From Hymenobacter aranciens (GTDB lineage: Bacteria > Bacteroidota > Bacteroidia > Cytophagales > Hymenobacteraceae), in the NCBI RefSeq assembly GCF_030580865.1, contig NZ_JAUQSY010000005.1, positions 124,001-188,000 on the forward strand: a DNA stretch of 64,000 nt, in the 5' to 3' direction. The first letter of the stretch is position 1. The number at the start of each line of letters is the position of its first letter. Below are positions 16,491 through 25,488 of this stretch, in pieces. The notes under the pieces were generated by a model. That model was not told the DNA's origin. It searched no databases and was given only the letters and a program-made list of their open reading frames with translations. A program made the translations under genes and the position numbers.

Positions 16491-19400
16491 ATGTTCGATA
16501 TATTCATCCGCCGTCCCGTCCTCTCGCTCGTTATCTCGCTGCTGATAACGCTACTGGGCGTGCTGGCGCTGTTCTCGCTGCCTATCACGCAGTTTCCCGA
16601 CATCGTGCCGCCTTCGGTGACGGTGACGGCCAAGTACACCGGCGCCAACGCCGAAGTGTGCGCCAAGGCCGTGGCCACGCCGCTGGAGCGCGCCATCAAC
16701 GGCGTGCCGGGCATGACTTATATGTCGTCGGTGAGCAGCAACAACGGCACAACGCTCATTCAGATTTTCTTCGAAGTGGGCACCGACCCCGACCTGGCGG
16801 CCGTGAACGTGCAGAACCGCGTGACGACCATTCTGGACGAGCTGCCGGAGGAAGTTATCAAGGCTGGGGTGACGACGGAGAAGGAGGTAAACTCGATGCT
16901 GCTTTACCTCAATGTGATGAGCGACAACGCGAAGATGGACGAGCAGTTCATCTACAACTTTGCCGACATCAACGTGCTGCAGGAGCTCAAGCGCATCAAC
17001 GGCGTGGGCTTTGCCGAAATCATGGGGCAGCGCGAATACTCGATGCGCGTGTGGTTGAAGCCCGACCGCATGGCCGCCTACAATGTGGGCACGGAGGAAG
17101 TTATCAATGCCATTCGGGCGCAGAATGTGGAGGCCGCGCCCGGCAAATCGGGCGAAAGCTCGGGTGGCCAGGCGCAGGTGCTGCAATACGTGCTGCGCTA
17201 CACCGGCAAGCTCTTCGAGCCCGAGCAGTACCGCAATATCGTGCTGCGCGCCGAGCCCGACGGCTCCCTGCTCAAACTCAAAGAAGTGGCTGACGTGGAA
17301 TTTGGGACGCTGTCGTACGGCATGGCTTCCAAAACCGATGGGCAGCCGTCGGCGTCCATCATGCTCAAGCAGCGGCCGGGCTCTAATGCTCGCGAAGTCA
17401 TTGCCAACGTGAAGGCCCGCATGGCCGAATTGCAGGAAAGCAGCTTCCCGCCGGGCATGACCTACAACATTGCCTACGACGTGTCGCGCTTCCTCGACGC
17501 CAGCATTCACGAAGTGCTGCGGACGCTGCTGGAGGCTTTCGTATTGGTATTCATCGTAGTGTACGTGTTTCTGCAGGACTTTCGCTCCACGCTCATCCCG
17601 GCGCTGGCGGTGCCGGTAGCGCTGGTGGGCACGCTGTTTTTCATGCAGCTGTTGGGCTTTAGTATCAACCTGCTGACGCTGTTTGCGCTGGTGCTGGCCA
17701 TTGGTATTGTGGTCGATAACGCCATTGTGGTGGTGGAGGCCGTGCACGCCAAGATGCACGATGAACACCTGGCCCCCCGCGAAGCCACATTTGCGGCTAT
17801 GAAGGAAATTGGCGGCGCCATCATTGCCATCACGCTGGTGATGTCGGCGGTGTTCGTGCCGGTATCGTTCATGAGCGGGCCGGTGGGCGTGTTCTACCGG
17901 CAGTTTTCGCTCACGCTGGCGTTTGCCATTGTTATTTCGGGCATTAATGCGTTGACCCTCACGCCCGCGCTTTGTGCCATTATGCTGAAGCCGGTGGCGG
18001 CAGGGGAGGAGCGCAAAGGCTTGCTGGGCAAATTCTTCGGCGGCTTCAACAAGCGCTACGATGCGCTGGCGGGGCGTTACAAAACGTTCCTGAATGCCGT
18101 GGCGGCGCGGCGCGTGGTCACGCTGGCGGCCCTGCTGCTGTTCTGCGCCGCCACCTGGGGCGTCAACCGGATTCTGCCCGGCGGCTTCATCCCCACGGAG
18201 GACCAAGGCATGGTGTATGTAAACGTAACTACGCCCGCGGGGGCTACTGTGGAGCGCACCGAACGTATTCTGGATGAAGTACAAAAGGTGGCCGACAAGC
18301 TGCCCGCTGTGGAGTCGGTATCGACCCTGGCGGGCTACAGCCTGCTGAACGACGTGACCGGCGCCTCCTACGGCATGGGCATGATTAACCTCAAGGGCTG
18401 GGACGATAGAGAGCAGTCGGTGACGGAATTGATTGCCGAGCTGGAAGCCAAAACCAAGCACTTGGCCGATGCTGACATCCAGTTTTTCCCGCCGCCTACG
18501 GTGCCGGGCTTCGGCAACGCCAGTGGTTTCGAGTTGCGGTTGCTGGACAAATCCGGCACCGGCGACCTGCAGCAAACGGCCAAAGTAGCCGACCATTTCG
18601 TGGAGGCGCTGGCCAAAACGCCCGCCATCGGCAGCGCCTTTACCGGCTTCGACCCCAACTTCCCGCAGTACATGATTCACGTGGACCAGGAGATGGCGGC
18701 CAAAAAAGGCGTGACCATCGACCAGGCTATGAGTACCTTGCAAACTATGCTAGGCAGCTACTACGCCAGCAATTTCATCCGCTTCGGTCAGATGTACAAG
18801 GTGATGGTGCAGGCCAAACCCGAGTACCGCAGCAAGCCCGAGGACCTGCTGGCCCTCTACGTGAAAAATGACCGCGGCGAGCTGGTTCCCTATTCCACCT
18901 TCGTGCGGCTGGAGCGCGTGTACGGTCCCGACCAGCTCACGCGCTACAACATGTACACTTCAGCCATGCTCACCGGCGACGCCGCGCCCGGCCACAGTTC
19001 CGGCGAGGCCATCAAAGCCATTGAGGAAGTGGCCAAAAAGGAGCTGCCGAAGGGCTATTCCTACGAGTGGAGCGGCATGACGCGCGAGCAAATATTGTCG
19101 GGCAACCAAGCCATCTACGTGTTCGGGATGGTGCTGATTTTCGTGTATTTGCTGCTGGCGGCGCAATACGAAAGCTTCCTGCTGCCGCTGCCGGTGCTGC
19201 TGAGTCTGCCCACCGGCGTGTTTGGCGCCTTCCTGTCGCTGAAGCTCCTGGGGCTTGAAAACAATATCTACGCCCAGGTGGCGCTGGTGATGCTCATCGG
19301 CCTACTGGGCAAGAATGCCATCCTCGTCATCGAGGTGGCCGAGCAGCGGCGCCGGGCCGGTACGCCGGTATTGGAGGCAGCGGTAGAAGGCGCGTTTTCC

Positions 19401-19664
19401 CGTTTGCGGCCTATTCTGATGACGTCGTTTGCCTTCATCGCCGGACTGGTGCCGCTGGTGGTGGCCAGCGGCGCCGGGGCGCTGGGCAACCGCTCCATCG
19501 GCACGGCGGCGGCGGGTGGTATGCTCATCGGCACGCTGTTCGGGCTGGTGCTCATCCCGGGTCTGTACGTGCTGTTTGCGGGGCTGATTAAGGTCGTAGC
19601 TAAGGACGGCGACAAGAAGGCGGTCGAAGTAAAAGAGGCTGAGCGCGAGGCGGTGCCGGCTTAA
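16491..19664 (+). CDS. RND multidrug efflux pump, inner-membrane subunit (HAE-1/AcrB type)
   Basis: The 1057 residues match the size and two-fold layout of AcrB/MexB. The protein starts MFDIFIRRPVLSLVISLLIT (TM1). A large periplasmic loop (~40-335) is followed by TM2-TM6, including FVPVSFMSGPVGVFYRQFSL. A second half has loop ~560-870 and TM8-TM12, with YLLLAAQYESFLLPLPVLLS and LVMLIGLLGKNAILVIEVAE. The TM10 lysine of the proton relay is present (GLLGKNA). In TM4 the usual Asp-Asp pair reads VVDNAIVVVEA, so the second aspartate is Asn. It is a proton-driven drug/solute exporter acting with the adaptor and the channel, all on one strand. Confidence 0.96.
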   Translation: MFDIFIRRPVLSLVISLLITLLGVLALFSLPITQFPDIVPPSVTVTAKYTGANAEVCAKAVATPLERAINGVPGMTYMSSVSSNNGTTLIQIFFEVGTDPDLAAVNVQNRVTTILDELPEEVIKAGVTTEKEVNSMLLYLNVMSDNAKMDEQFIYNFADINVLQELKRINGVGFAEIMGQREYSMRVWLKPDRMAAYNVGTEEVINAIRAQNVEAAPGKSGESSGGQAQVLQYVLRYTGKLFEPEQYRNIVLRAEPDGSLLKLKEVADVEFGTLSYGMASKTDGQPSASIMLKQRPGSNAREVIANVKARMAELQESSFPPGMTYNIAYDVSRFLDASIHEVLRTLLEAFVLVFIVVYVFLQDFRSTLIPALAVPVALVGTLFFMQLLGFSINLLTLFALVLAIGIVVDNAIVVVEAVHAKMHDEHLAPREATFAAMKEIGGAIIAITLVMSAVFVPVSFMSGPVGVFYRQFSLTLAFAIVISGINALTLTPALCAIMLKPVAAGEERKGLLGKFFGGFNKRYDALAGRYKTFLNAVAARRVVTLAALLLFCAATWGVNRILPGGFIPTEDQGMVYVNVTTPAGATVERTERILDEVQKVADKLPAVESVSTLAGYSLLNDVTGASYGMGMINLKGWDDREQSVTELIAELEAKTKHLADADIQFFPPPTVPGFGNASGFELRLLDKSGTGDLQQTAKVADHFVEALAKTPAIGSAFTGFDPNFPQYMIHVDQEMAAKKGVTIDQAMSTLQTMLGSYYASNFIRFGQMYKVMVQAKPEYRSKPEDLLALYVKNDRGELVPYSTFVRLERVYGPDQLTRYNMYTSAMLTGDAAPGHSSGEAIKAIEEVAKKELPKGYSYEWSGMTREQILSGNQAIYVFGMVLIFVYLLLAAQYESFLLPLPVLLSLPTGVFGAFLSLKLLGLENNIYAQVALVMLIGLLGKNAILVIEVAEQRRRAGTPVLEAAVEGAFSRLRPILMTSFAFIAGLVPLVVASGAGALGNRSIGTAAAGGMLIGTLFGLVLIPGLYVLFAGLIKVVAKDGDKKAVEVKEAEREAVPA

Positions 19665-19681
19665 CTAACTCTAAGAAAATC

Positions 19682-21145
19682 ATGAGACGTTTCGTCTTCC
19701 TATTCATAGTTTCCCTCAGCGCCCTGGCCGGCTGCCAGGTGGCGGCCCCGCGCCCGCAGCCCGAGGTAGCGCAGCTGCCCGGTAGCTATCGTCTTGGCGC
19801 CGCGCCGCTCGATAGCGCCAGCATCGGCGACCTGCCCGTCCGGCAGTTTTTCGCCGACAGCACTCTCGTGGCCCTCATCGACACCGCTCTGGGCCACAAC
19901 CTCGACCTGCGCCAAGCTGTGCAACGTGTGGAGCAGGCCCGCGCCGGCTGGCTCAACAGCCGCGCGCCGCTGCTGCCCTCGGTAAGTGCCGGAGCCGCTG
20001 TCGGGCTCGACCGCTACGGCCAGTACACGCTTAACGGCGTTGGTAATTACGATACCAACCTCTCCAGCAATGTGGAGGGCAACCGCCGCATCCCAACCAC
20101 TATCACGCCCGATTATTTTGTGGGGCTGCGCAGCTCCTGGGAAGTGGACCTGTGGGGCAAGCTGCGGAGCCGCCGCCGCGCTGCCTACTCGCGCCTGCTA
20201 GCCTCGGAGCAGGGCCGCAACCTGGTGGTGACGAACCTGGTAGCCGAAGTAGCCCGTAATTATTACGAGCTGCTAAAGCTGGATAACCAGCTCAATACTT
20301 TGCAGCGCAATACTGACCTGCAGCAGCGCTCGCTGGAAATAATGAAGGTGCAGAAGCAGGCCGGCACCATCACCGAATTGGCTGTGCAACAGTTTGCCGC
20401 GCAGGTGCTGCGTACCCGCAGCCTGGCTTTTGAGGTGCGGCAGCGCATCGCCGAAACCGAAAATCAGCTCAACCAGCTGCTGGGCCGCTATCCGAAGCCC
20501 GTGACCCGCCCCAATGACCTGATGGCGATACAAACGCCGACGCAGCTGGCGGCGGGGCTGCCCTCGCGTCTGCTGCTGCGCCGTCCCGATGTGCGCGAGG
20601 CCGAACTGAACCTCACTGCCGCCGGGGCTGACCTCGACGCAGCCCGCGCCGCTTTTCTGCCCGCACTCACGCTCACGCCTTATGCGGGCGTGCAGGCCTT
20701 CCGCACCTCGTTACTCTTCGAGCCCGGCTCGATAGTGTATGGCGTGCTGGCCGGCATGGCCGCGCCGGTATTCAACCGCCGGGCCCTCAAGGCAGAGTAT
20801 CAACGCTCACTGGCCGCCAACCTGGAGCAATACTATGCCTACCAGAAAACCCTGCAAACCAGTGTGCGCGAAGTCAGCAACGGCTTGCAAGGGCTCGAAA
20901 ACTACCGCGCCACCGCCGAGCTGCGCCGTCAGGAAGTGGCCGTGCTGCGCCAGGCCGTGGCCACGGCTACCGACCTGCAAGTGGCCGGCTACGCCAGCTA
21001 CCTCGAAATCATTACCGCCCAACGCACTGTGCTCGACGCCGAACTGACCCTGGCTGAGCTGCACCAGGCCCAGTTACTGCAGGCTGTGGCCCTCTACCGC
21101 GCCCTCGGTGGCGGCTGGAACGCCCAGCCAAATTTAGTGCAATAA
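19682..21145 (+). CDS. Outer-membrane efflux channel (TolC/NodT/OprM family lipoprotein)
   Basis: The protein has 487 residues, starting 17 bp after the pump stop. It has a lipoprotein signal (MRRFVFLFIVSLSALAGC, lipobox LAGC). Two OEP repeats follow: ~60-260 with LIDTALGHNLDLRQAVQRVE, RSSWEVDLWGKLRSRRRAAY and EVARNYYELLKLDNQL; and ~280-480 with LPSRLLLRRPDVREAELNLT, AARAAFLPALTLTPYAG and AVATATDLQVAGYASYLEII. The LL.RRPD(V/I)..AE motif is diagnostic for NodT/OprM channels. It forms the trimeric exit duct of the efflux system. Confidence 0.95.
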   Translation: MRRFVFLFIVSLSALAGCQVAAPRPQPEVAQLPGSYRLGAAPLDSASIGDLPVRQFFADSTLVALIDTALGHNLDLRQAVQRVEQARAGWLNSRAPLLPSVSAGAAVGLDRYGQYTLNGVGNYDTNLSSNVEGNRRIPTTITPDYFVGLRSSWEVDLWGKLRSRRRAAYSRLLASEQGRNLVVTNLVAEVARNYYELLKLDNQLNTLQRNTDLQQRSLEIMKVQKQAGTITELAVQQFAAQVLRTRSLAFEVRQRIAETENQLNQLLGRYPKPVTRPNDLMAIQTPTQLAAGLPSRLLLRRPDVREAELNLTAAGADLDAARAAFLPALTLTPYAGVQAFRTSLLFEPGSIVYGVLAGMAAPVFNRRALKAEYQRSLAANLEQYYAYQKTLQTSVREVSNGLQGLENYRATAELRRQEVAVLRQAVATATDLQVAGYASYLEIITAQRTVLDAELTLAELHQAQLLQAVALYRALGGGWNAQPNLVQ

Positions 21146-21161
21146 ACTGACCTCAAGTATA

Positions 21162-21416
21162 ATGATAAGCTCCGATGATTTACTGCAGGCCGGTTTCCTG
21201 CGTGCCGAATGGGTGCCCAGCGACTCGCGCTACGTAGCTGGCCAGCTCTACGTGCTGATGCGCCTGCAAGGCAGCCTGCGCGTGTACCTGCCAACCGAGG
21301 GAAACCGGATAGAAGTGTTTTCCGGGGACTTGTATAGCCCAACGTTTCACTATATTGGCCCCCGTCCCGAGAGTGTGGATGAGTTGCTGGAAAGGGCCGC
21401 CCAGGAGCCCTTATAA
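21162..21416 (+). CDS. Small hypothetical protein downstream of the efflux operon
   Basis: The 84 residues start 16 bp after the channel gene on the same strand, probably co-transcribed. The protein is soluble, with a beta-rich centre (RYVAGQLYVLMRLQGSLRVY) and a C-terminal helix (ESVDELLERAAQEPL). It has no signal peptide or membrane helix. No family was recognised. Position suggests a minor accessory of the efflux operon, but it could be independent. Confidence 0.6.
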   Translation: MISSDDLLQAGFLRAEWVPSDSRYVAGQLYVLMRLQGSLRVYLPTEGNRIEVFSGDLYSPTFHYIGPRPESVDELLERAAQEPL

Positions 21417-21452
21417 GCGGGCTGCCGGCTAACCACGTCTGTTCACCAGTTG

Positions 21453-22475
21453 CTAAACCGGCAAATCCAGAATCTCATTCTGCCAGCGCAACTCCTCTTC
21501 CCGAATCGGGTAAGCTGCTCCGTGCCGAATGGCTTGGTACACCGCCTCAAACAGCTGCCGGTAGTCGCCATGCGGTGCCATATCGGTTAGCACTTGTGAT
21601 GTGCCATCAGCGTTCATTCGCGTTAGCACGCCTTCCTGGCCCGTGGTTTCATGGCCGTAGGTTGGGCTGGCGGGCGACATACCTTGCAGCAGTTGCGCTT
21701 CCTGCGGGTCGGTGCGCTGCTTGCGGTAGCTGCCCCGGGTGCCGTGCAGCACGTAAGCCGGGCCGGGGTCGGCCACCAGCAGGCTGCTGGTTAGCCACAC
21801 ATTCAGGCCGTTGGCATAACGCAGGTGCAGATTGAAAAAGTCATCGACCTGTGAGCCTTCACGATTCTGCCCCAGCGTCTTGGTAGCACTCAGCGGCTGG
21901 CCGAACAGGCTGATGACTTGGTCGAGCAGGTGGGGGCCGAGGTCGTAGAGCAGGCCGCTGCCGGGGATGAGGGTTTCTTTAAATGCCTTGGTGTTGAGCG
22001 TCGGCTTGTAGCGGTCGAAGCGAAAATGCGCCTCAATCAGCTGGCCCAGCTGTCCACTCTCCACTACGCGGCGCACGGCCTGAAAATCGCTGTCCCAACG
22101 ACGGTTGTGATAAGCGAATACGTGGCGGCCGACTTGTTGGCCCAGCGCCCATAGCTCTTCGAATTGCGCGGTGGAAGTGGCGACAGGCTTTTCTATTAGT
22201 ACGTGCTTGCCGGCCAGTAGCACCTGCTGGGCTAGGTCGAAGTGGGTATTGTTGGGCGTGTTCACCACTGCCAGCTCCAGCGTGGGGTCGGCCAGCAGCT
22301 CATCGAGGCTGCGGTAGCTGCGCACGCTAGGGTAATCGTGCTGAATTTTAGGCTCGTTGCGCTCCAAGGCGGCATCCAGCGAAAAGCCGGGATGCAGCAC
22401 CAGAAAAGGGGCGTGAAAAACTTTGCCCGACATGCCGTAGGCCAGCAGCGCAGTGGAAATGGGAGAGTCGCTCAT
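21453..22475 (-). CDS. Gfo/Idh/MocA-family NAD(P)-dependent oxidoreductase
   Basis: The protein has 340 residues from the ATG at 22475 (MSDSPISTALLAYG); an in-frame ATG 18 bp earlier is less likely. The N-terminal Rossmann fold has LLAYGMSGKVFHAPFLVLHP, ELAVVNTPNNTHFDLAQQ and HVLIEKPVATSTAQFEELW. The EKP motif is the conserved catalytic/NAD-binding signature. The C-terminal alpha/beta domain has YHNRRWDSDFQAVRRVVESG and YDLGPHLLDQVISLFGQP, with the active-site Asp and His. This branch (FHAPF, YHNRRWD) resembles YdgJ/YhhX-like sugar oxidoreductases. The substrate is unknown. It lies downstream of the DUF5686 gene on the same strand with a small palindrome between. Confidence 0.92.
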   Translation of the reverse strand: MSDSPISTALLAYGMSGKVFHAPFLVLHPGFSLDAALERNEPKIQHDYPSVRSYRSLDELLADPTLELAVVNTPNNTHFDLAQQVLLAGKHVLIEKPVATSTAQFEELWALGQQVGRHVFAYHNRRWDSDFQAVRRVVESGQLGQLIEAHFRFDRYKPTLNTKAFKETLIPGSGLLYDLGPHLLDQVISLFGQPLSATKTLGQNREGSQVDDFFNLHLRYANGLNVWLTSSLLVADPGPAYVLHGTRGSYRKQRTDPQEAQLLQGMSPASPTYGHETTGQEGVLTRMNADGTSQVLTDMAPHGDYRQLFEAVYQAIRHGAAYPIREEELRWQNEILDLPV

Positions 22476-22499
22476 GCCCCAAAGGTCGGGCAAAACTTA

Positions 22500-22527
22500 G
22501 TAGAGGCGCGAAGGGTCGCGTCTCTAC
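22500..22527. repeat. GTAG...CTAC-bounded short hairpin
   Basis: Arms 22500-22511 (GTAGAGGCGCGA) and 22516-22527 (TCGCGTCTCTAC) pair with one G-T wobble across a 4-nt loop. It lies between the DUF5686 gene and the oxidoreductase, both on the minus strand. It may act as a terminator or be a REP-like element; the terminal GTAG resembles the tetranucleotide recognised by RAYT transposases. Confidence 0.65.
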
Positions 22528-22539
22528 AACTGCCTGAAA

Positions 22540-25074
22540 TCACAGTCGGAATTGGAAGCCCACTTTCACTCCAAAGTTGTTGGCGTTGGGCAGGTCGCGG
22601 TAGGTCAGGCGGTGCAGGAAATCGACGCGCACTACCTTAAAGATGTTTTCCAGCCCGTAGCTGACCTCCACGTATGGCAGCTTGTCCAGGCTTTGCGGCG
22701 GCGTGAGCGGGTGCCCGTCGGGGTCGAAGGGCGGCAGGATAGTACGATTGGCCGTCGACAGGCCGCCGTAGAGTACGTTGGTGGAGGCCACCAGGCGCCA
22801 GTTCAGGCTGCGGATGCCGGGAATGGCATTCAGAAATAGCCCTTCAAAATGGTGTTCCAGACGCAGCGATACCGAGCGGTCAGTGACAAACTCAAAGTAA
22901 CGCATTAGATTGAAGGCGTTGAAGTTGAGGAAGGGGGTCTGGTTGCCCAGCGGGGCTTTCAGGATGGGGTAGGGCACGGTGCTGGGAATATAGCTTCCCT
23001 CTAGGCGATAGTTAAGGCGGCCTAGCTGACCCACGTTCACGCTATGGTCCATCACCAGATTGAACTTGTTGTACTTAAAGTTGCTACCCAGAAAGCGGTT
23101 GGCGCCGGCCGTGTAGCGGAACGTCCACACCGGCCAGCGGCGCAGGCCGATGACGCGCCGCCGCAGGTCGCTCTGCACCCGGTTTTCGTCGGGCGCGTAG
23201 CGCGACTCGAGCACCACTTCCGACAGCATGAAATTGCGGCGCAGTGGGTTGCCCGGGCCCGGGTTCTGGTTCGGATTATCGGTGAAGGCGAAGTCGTGCT
23301 CGGGCTGGAAGCGCTGATGCCGTAGGTAAATGGTTTGCGTAAAGCCGTGAAACAGGTCGCGTTGCAGCGAGAAGGTTAGTAAATCGCGCAGCACCGGCCG
23401 GCCCTGGATGAAATTGCCCGAGCGCGAAGCGGCCGTGAACAGGTTGTTGTCGGGCAGAAAGTCGTTGTCGAGCAGCGCCACCTGCTCAATGTCGTGGCGG
23501 TATTCCACGCCCGCCACCGTCCAGTGCTTGCGCTCGATGATGCGGTTGAGCTTGCCGCCGTACTTAAACAGACCGTCCTTGGTGCCGTAGGCCACGTAGC
23601 CCTGCAGCAGCCAGTTACGGCTGATTTCGGGCGTCGTGCGGAAGCCCAGCCGGAAGCGGTGGCCCTCAAAATTATTACGGGCGTAGGTGCTGATAATCGG
23701 GCCCAGCTCAAACTTGCCCACGCGCTTGTAACCATTCACAAACAACTCAATCCAGTCGAGCGTGTTGCGCACCGAGGGCAGTTGCTTGGCCGAGTCGAGC
23801 ACGGCAAAGGTCTGGCGCTCGGCCAGGCTCAGCGTGTCGGGCCGGTGTAGGTCGAAGTAGCCTTGCCCGGAGCCGTCGGCCGCGAGCTGGCCGGCCAGTT
23901 CGTCGCTTTCGGGCTGTACGGGCGCCATCGGCGCATCATAGAAACCGCCCTCGTGGGGCTGGTTGCGCACGAAGTTGGAATTGACCGTGGTGAAGCGTAC
24001 CCGCATGGCCGCCTGTCCTTCGTAGGGCTTGATGCCGAACACCAGGCGGGTGCGGGCGGGCAGCCCCGGCCCCTGAGCGGGCGGCGTCAGGTCCTGAAAT
24101 ACCCGCAGGTCGGTGATGAAATTGAGGTTGGCTTCCGAGCTGGCGGTCACGTCGATGCGGCGCAGGGCGTAGCTTTCGGCCGTCACCCACATGGTGCCCC
24201 GAAAAGCCAGGTCATGCGTGCGCTTGGGCGTCACGGCAATCTTGTAGCACCAGTCTTTGTCGACGAACACCGAGTCCAGCAGCTCATAGTCGTAGCTTAG
24301 GCGGCCGCCTTCGGCAATGGGCGAAATGAAGTCTTTGCCCCCGATGTTTTGCCAGTTGGGATAAAAGTTGATGTTCTGGAGGTTGGACCCCAGCAGCTGC
24401 GACAGAATGGAGCCTTCGCGGGGGCCGGCCCCGCGCACCTGCCGGTGCTTGATGTCTTCGCGGCGCCGCAGCGGCTCGTAGCGCTGGTAGGCCCGCGAGC
24501 CCACTTCCGAGGCAAACAGCGGCAGCGGCGCGTCGGGGTCCGACACGGCGGCGGCGCCCTGGCGCACGGCCAGCGCCCGAATGTCTTTCACCACCTTGCG
24601 CTTGGCAATGCGGGGCGGCAGCTCGGCCAGGCTTACTTCGATGCGGTTATAGGAATCGAACTCGGCGGCCGTCAGGGCCTCGCGCTCGTTCTGGGGTTTG
24701 TGTTTCTGCACTTCGCGCAGAATGCGGAAGGCCGGGTTTTCGCCGGGCCGCACCACTACTTCGGCCAGCGACACGCCGCCCGCTTTCAGCCGAAACAGCA
24801 CCGTTTGCTGCGGGGCAGTGCTCAGCTTGCGCCGCATGGTGGCAAAGCCCAGCGCCGAGGCTGCAATAGAGTCGGCCGGGCTGCTAAGGCTGAGCTTAAA
24901 CTTTCCCTCCATGTCGGCGGTTACGCCGGTGTTCACCTGCGGCACAAATACCGAAGCGAACGGCACGGGCTCCCCGCTCACGGCCTCCACCACCTGGCCG
25001 GTTATCAGGATGCGCTGGGCAGCCGCAGGTAGCGCAATAAGGCATACCAGCAACAGCGAAGCCAATAGTCTCAT
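22540..25074 (-). CDS. DUF5686 / carboxypeptidase-like regulatory-domain outer-membrane protein
   Basis: The protein has 844 residues with a signal peptide (MRLLASLLLVCLIALPAAAQ). Residues ~20-110 are a carboxypeptidase regulatory-like beta-sandwich (ITGQVVEAVSGEPVPFASVF, ADMEGKFKLSL), as found at the N-termini of TonB-dependent receptors. The rest matches the DUF5686 layout seen in Bacteroidota. It has a helical segment (AFRILREVQKHKPQNEREAL), a periplasmic beta region and a long C-terminal series of amphipathic strands typical of an outer-membrane barrel. The protein ends with an aromatic/basic strand (VGFQFRL). The function is unknown, although such proteins are core envelope components in this phylum. 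A possible -7 region (TAACTTGCGG, minus strand, ~25120-25130) lies 45-55 bp upstream. Confidence 0.85.
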   Translation of the reverse strand: MRLLASLLLVCLIALPAAAQRILITGQVVEAVSGEPVPFASVFVPQVNTGVTADMEGKFKLSLSSPADSIAASALGFATMRRKLSTAPQQTVLFRLKAGGVSLAEVVVRPGENPAFRILREVQKHKPQNEREALTAAEFDSYNRIEVSLAELPPRIAKRKVVKDIRALAVRQGAAAVSDPDAPLPLFASEVGSRAYQRYEPLRRREDIKHRQVRGAGPREGSILSQLLGSNLQNINFYPNWQNIGGKDFISPIAEGGRLSYDYELLDSVFVDKDWCYKIAVTPKRTHDLAFRGTMWVTAESYALRRIDVTASSEANLNFITDLRVFQDLTPPAQGPGLPARTRLVFGIKPYEGQAAMRVRFTTVNSNFVRNQPHEGGFYDAPMAPVQPESDELAGQLAADGSGQGYFDLHRPDTLSLAERQTFAVLDSAKQLPSVRNTLDWIELFVNGYKRVGKFELGPIISTYARNNFEGHRFRLGFRTTPEISRNWLLQGYVAYGTKDGLFKYGGKLNRIIERKHWTVAGVEYRHDIEQVALLDNDFLPDNNLFTAASRSGNFIQGRPVLRDLLTFSLQRDLFHGFTQTIYLRHQRFQPEHDFAFTDNPNQNPGPGNPLRRNFMLSEVVLESRYAPDENRVQSDLRRRVIGLRRWPVWTFRYTAGANRFLGSNFKYNKFNLVMDHSVNVGQLGRLNYRLEGSYIPSTVPYPILKAPLGNQTPFLNFNAFNLMRYFEFVTDRSVSLRLEHHFEGLFLNAIPGIRSLNWRLVASTNVLYGGLSTANRTILPPFDPDGHPLTPPQSLDKLPYVEVSYGLENIFKVVRVDFLHRLTYRDLPNANNFGVKVGFQFRL

Positions 25075-25488
25075 ACGGGGAAAAAAGGGCGAGCGAGATG
25101 GACGGAAAAGTGCGGTGGGTCCGCAAGTTACGGAAAGCCTAATGCGGCTGCAAGTAGTTCCGGGACCGATTGCGAAAAATACTGGTTTTTCCGTAGTTCC
25201 GGCGGCGCTCTTGATACCATGCCCGTTAGCTAGTGTAGAGCGACAAATTTATTCCTGCCAGTCACCTCCCAGACTGTCGAATAATCGCGCAATCACCAAG
25301 ATGACTCTCTGCCAGCCGGATGAGTTGCCTTGTCGCCAATTGAGGCTTCGAGAATTGGCAGAAACTTCAGAACGTCATGCCGCCCGCCGCGCAGCAGCTC
25401 GCGTGGGGCGGTAAATTCGTATTGGGCCTACCGCTACAAGCCAGTTGCTGCGCGCCGCATGACGTTTTGGTTTTATAAGGCCAAGTCC
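25075..25488. other. 414-bp gene-free interval with one imperfect inverted repeat
   Basis: The interval lies between the DUF5686 gene start and the PA14-OmpA gene end. An inverted repeat is formed by 25371-25396 (AACGTCATGCCGCCC...CGCAGCA) and 25445-25466 (TTGCTGCGCGCCGCATGACG). This resembles the CGTCATGCTGA-type palindromes at 48001-48130 and 55126-55214. The rest (25140-25370) holds no convincing ORF, RNA or site that I can see. Confidence 0.6.

Noticed and set aside
16551..18743. 730-codon minus-strand frame opposite the RND pump
   Set aside because: It is rich in His/Arg/Gln with no recognisable fold, the usual antisense shadow of a GC-rich gene.
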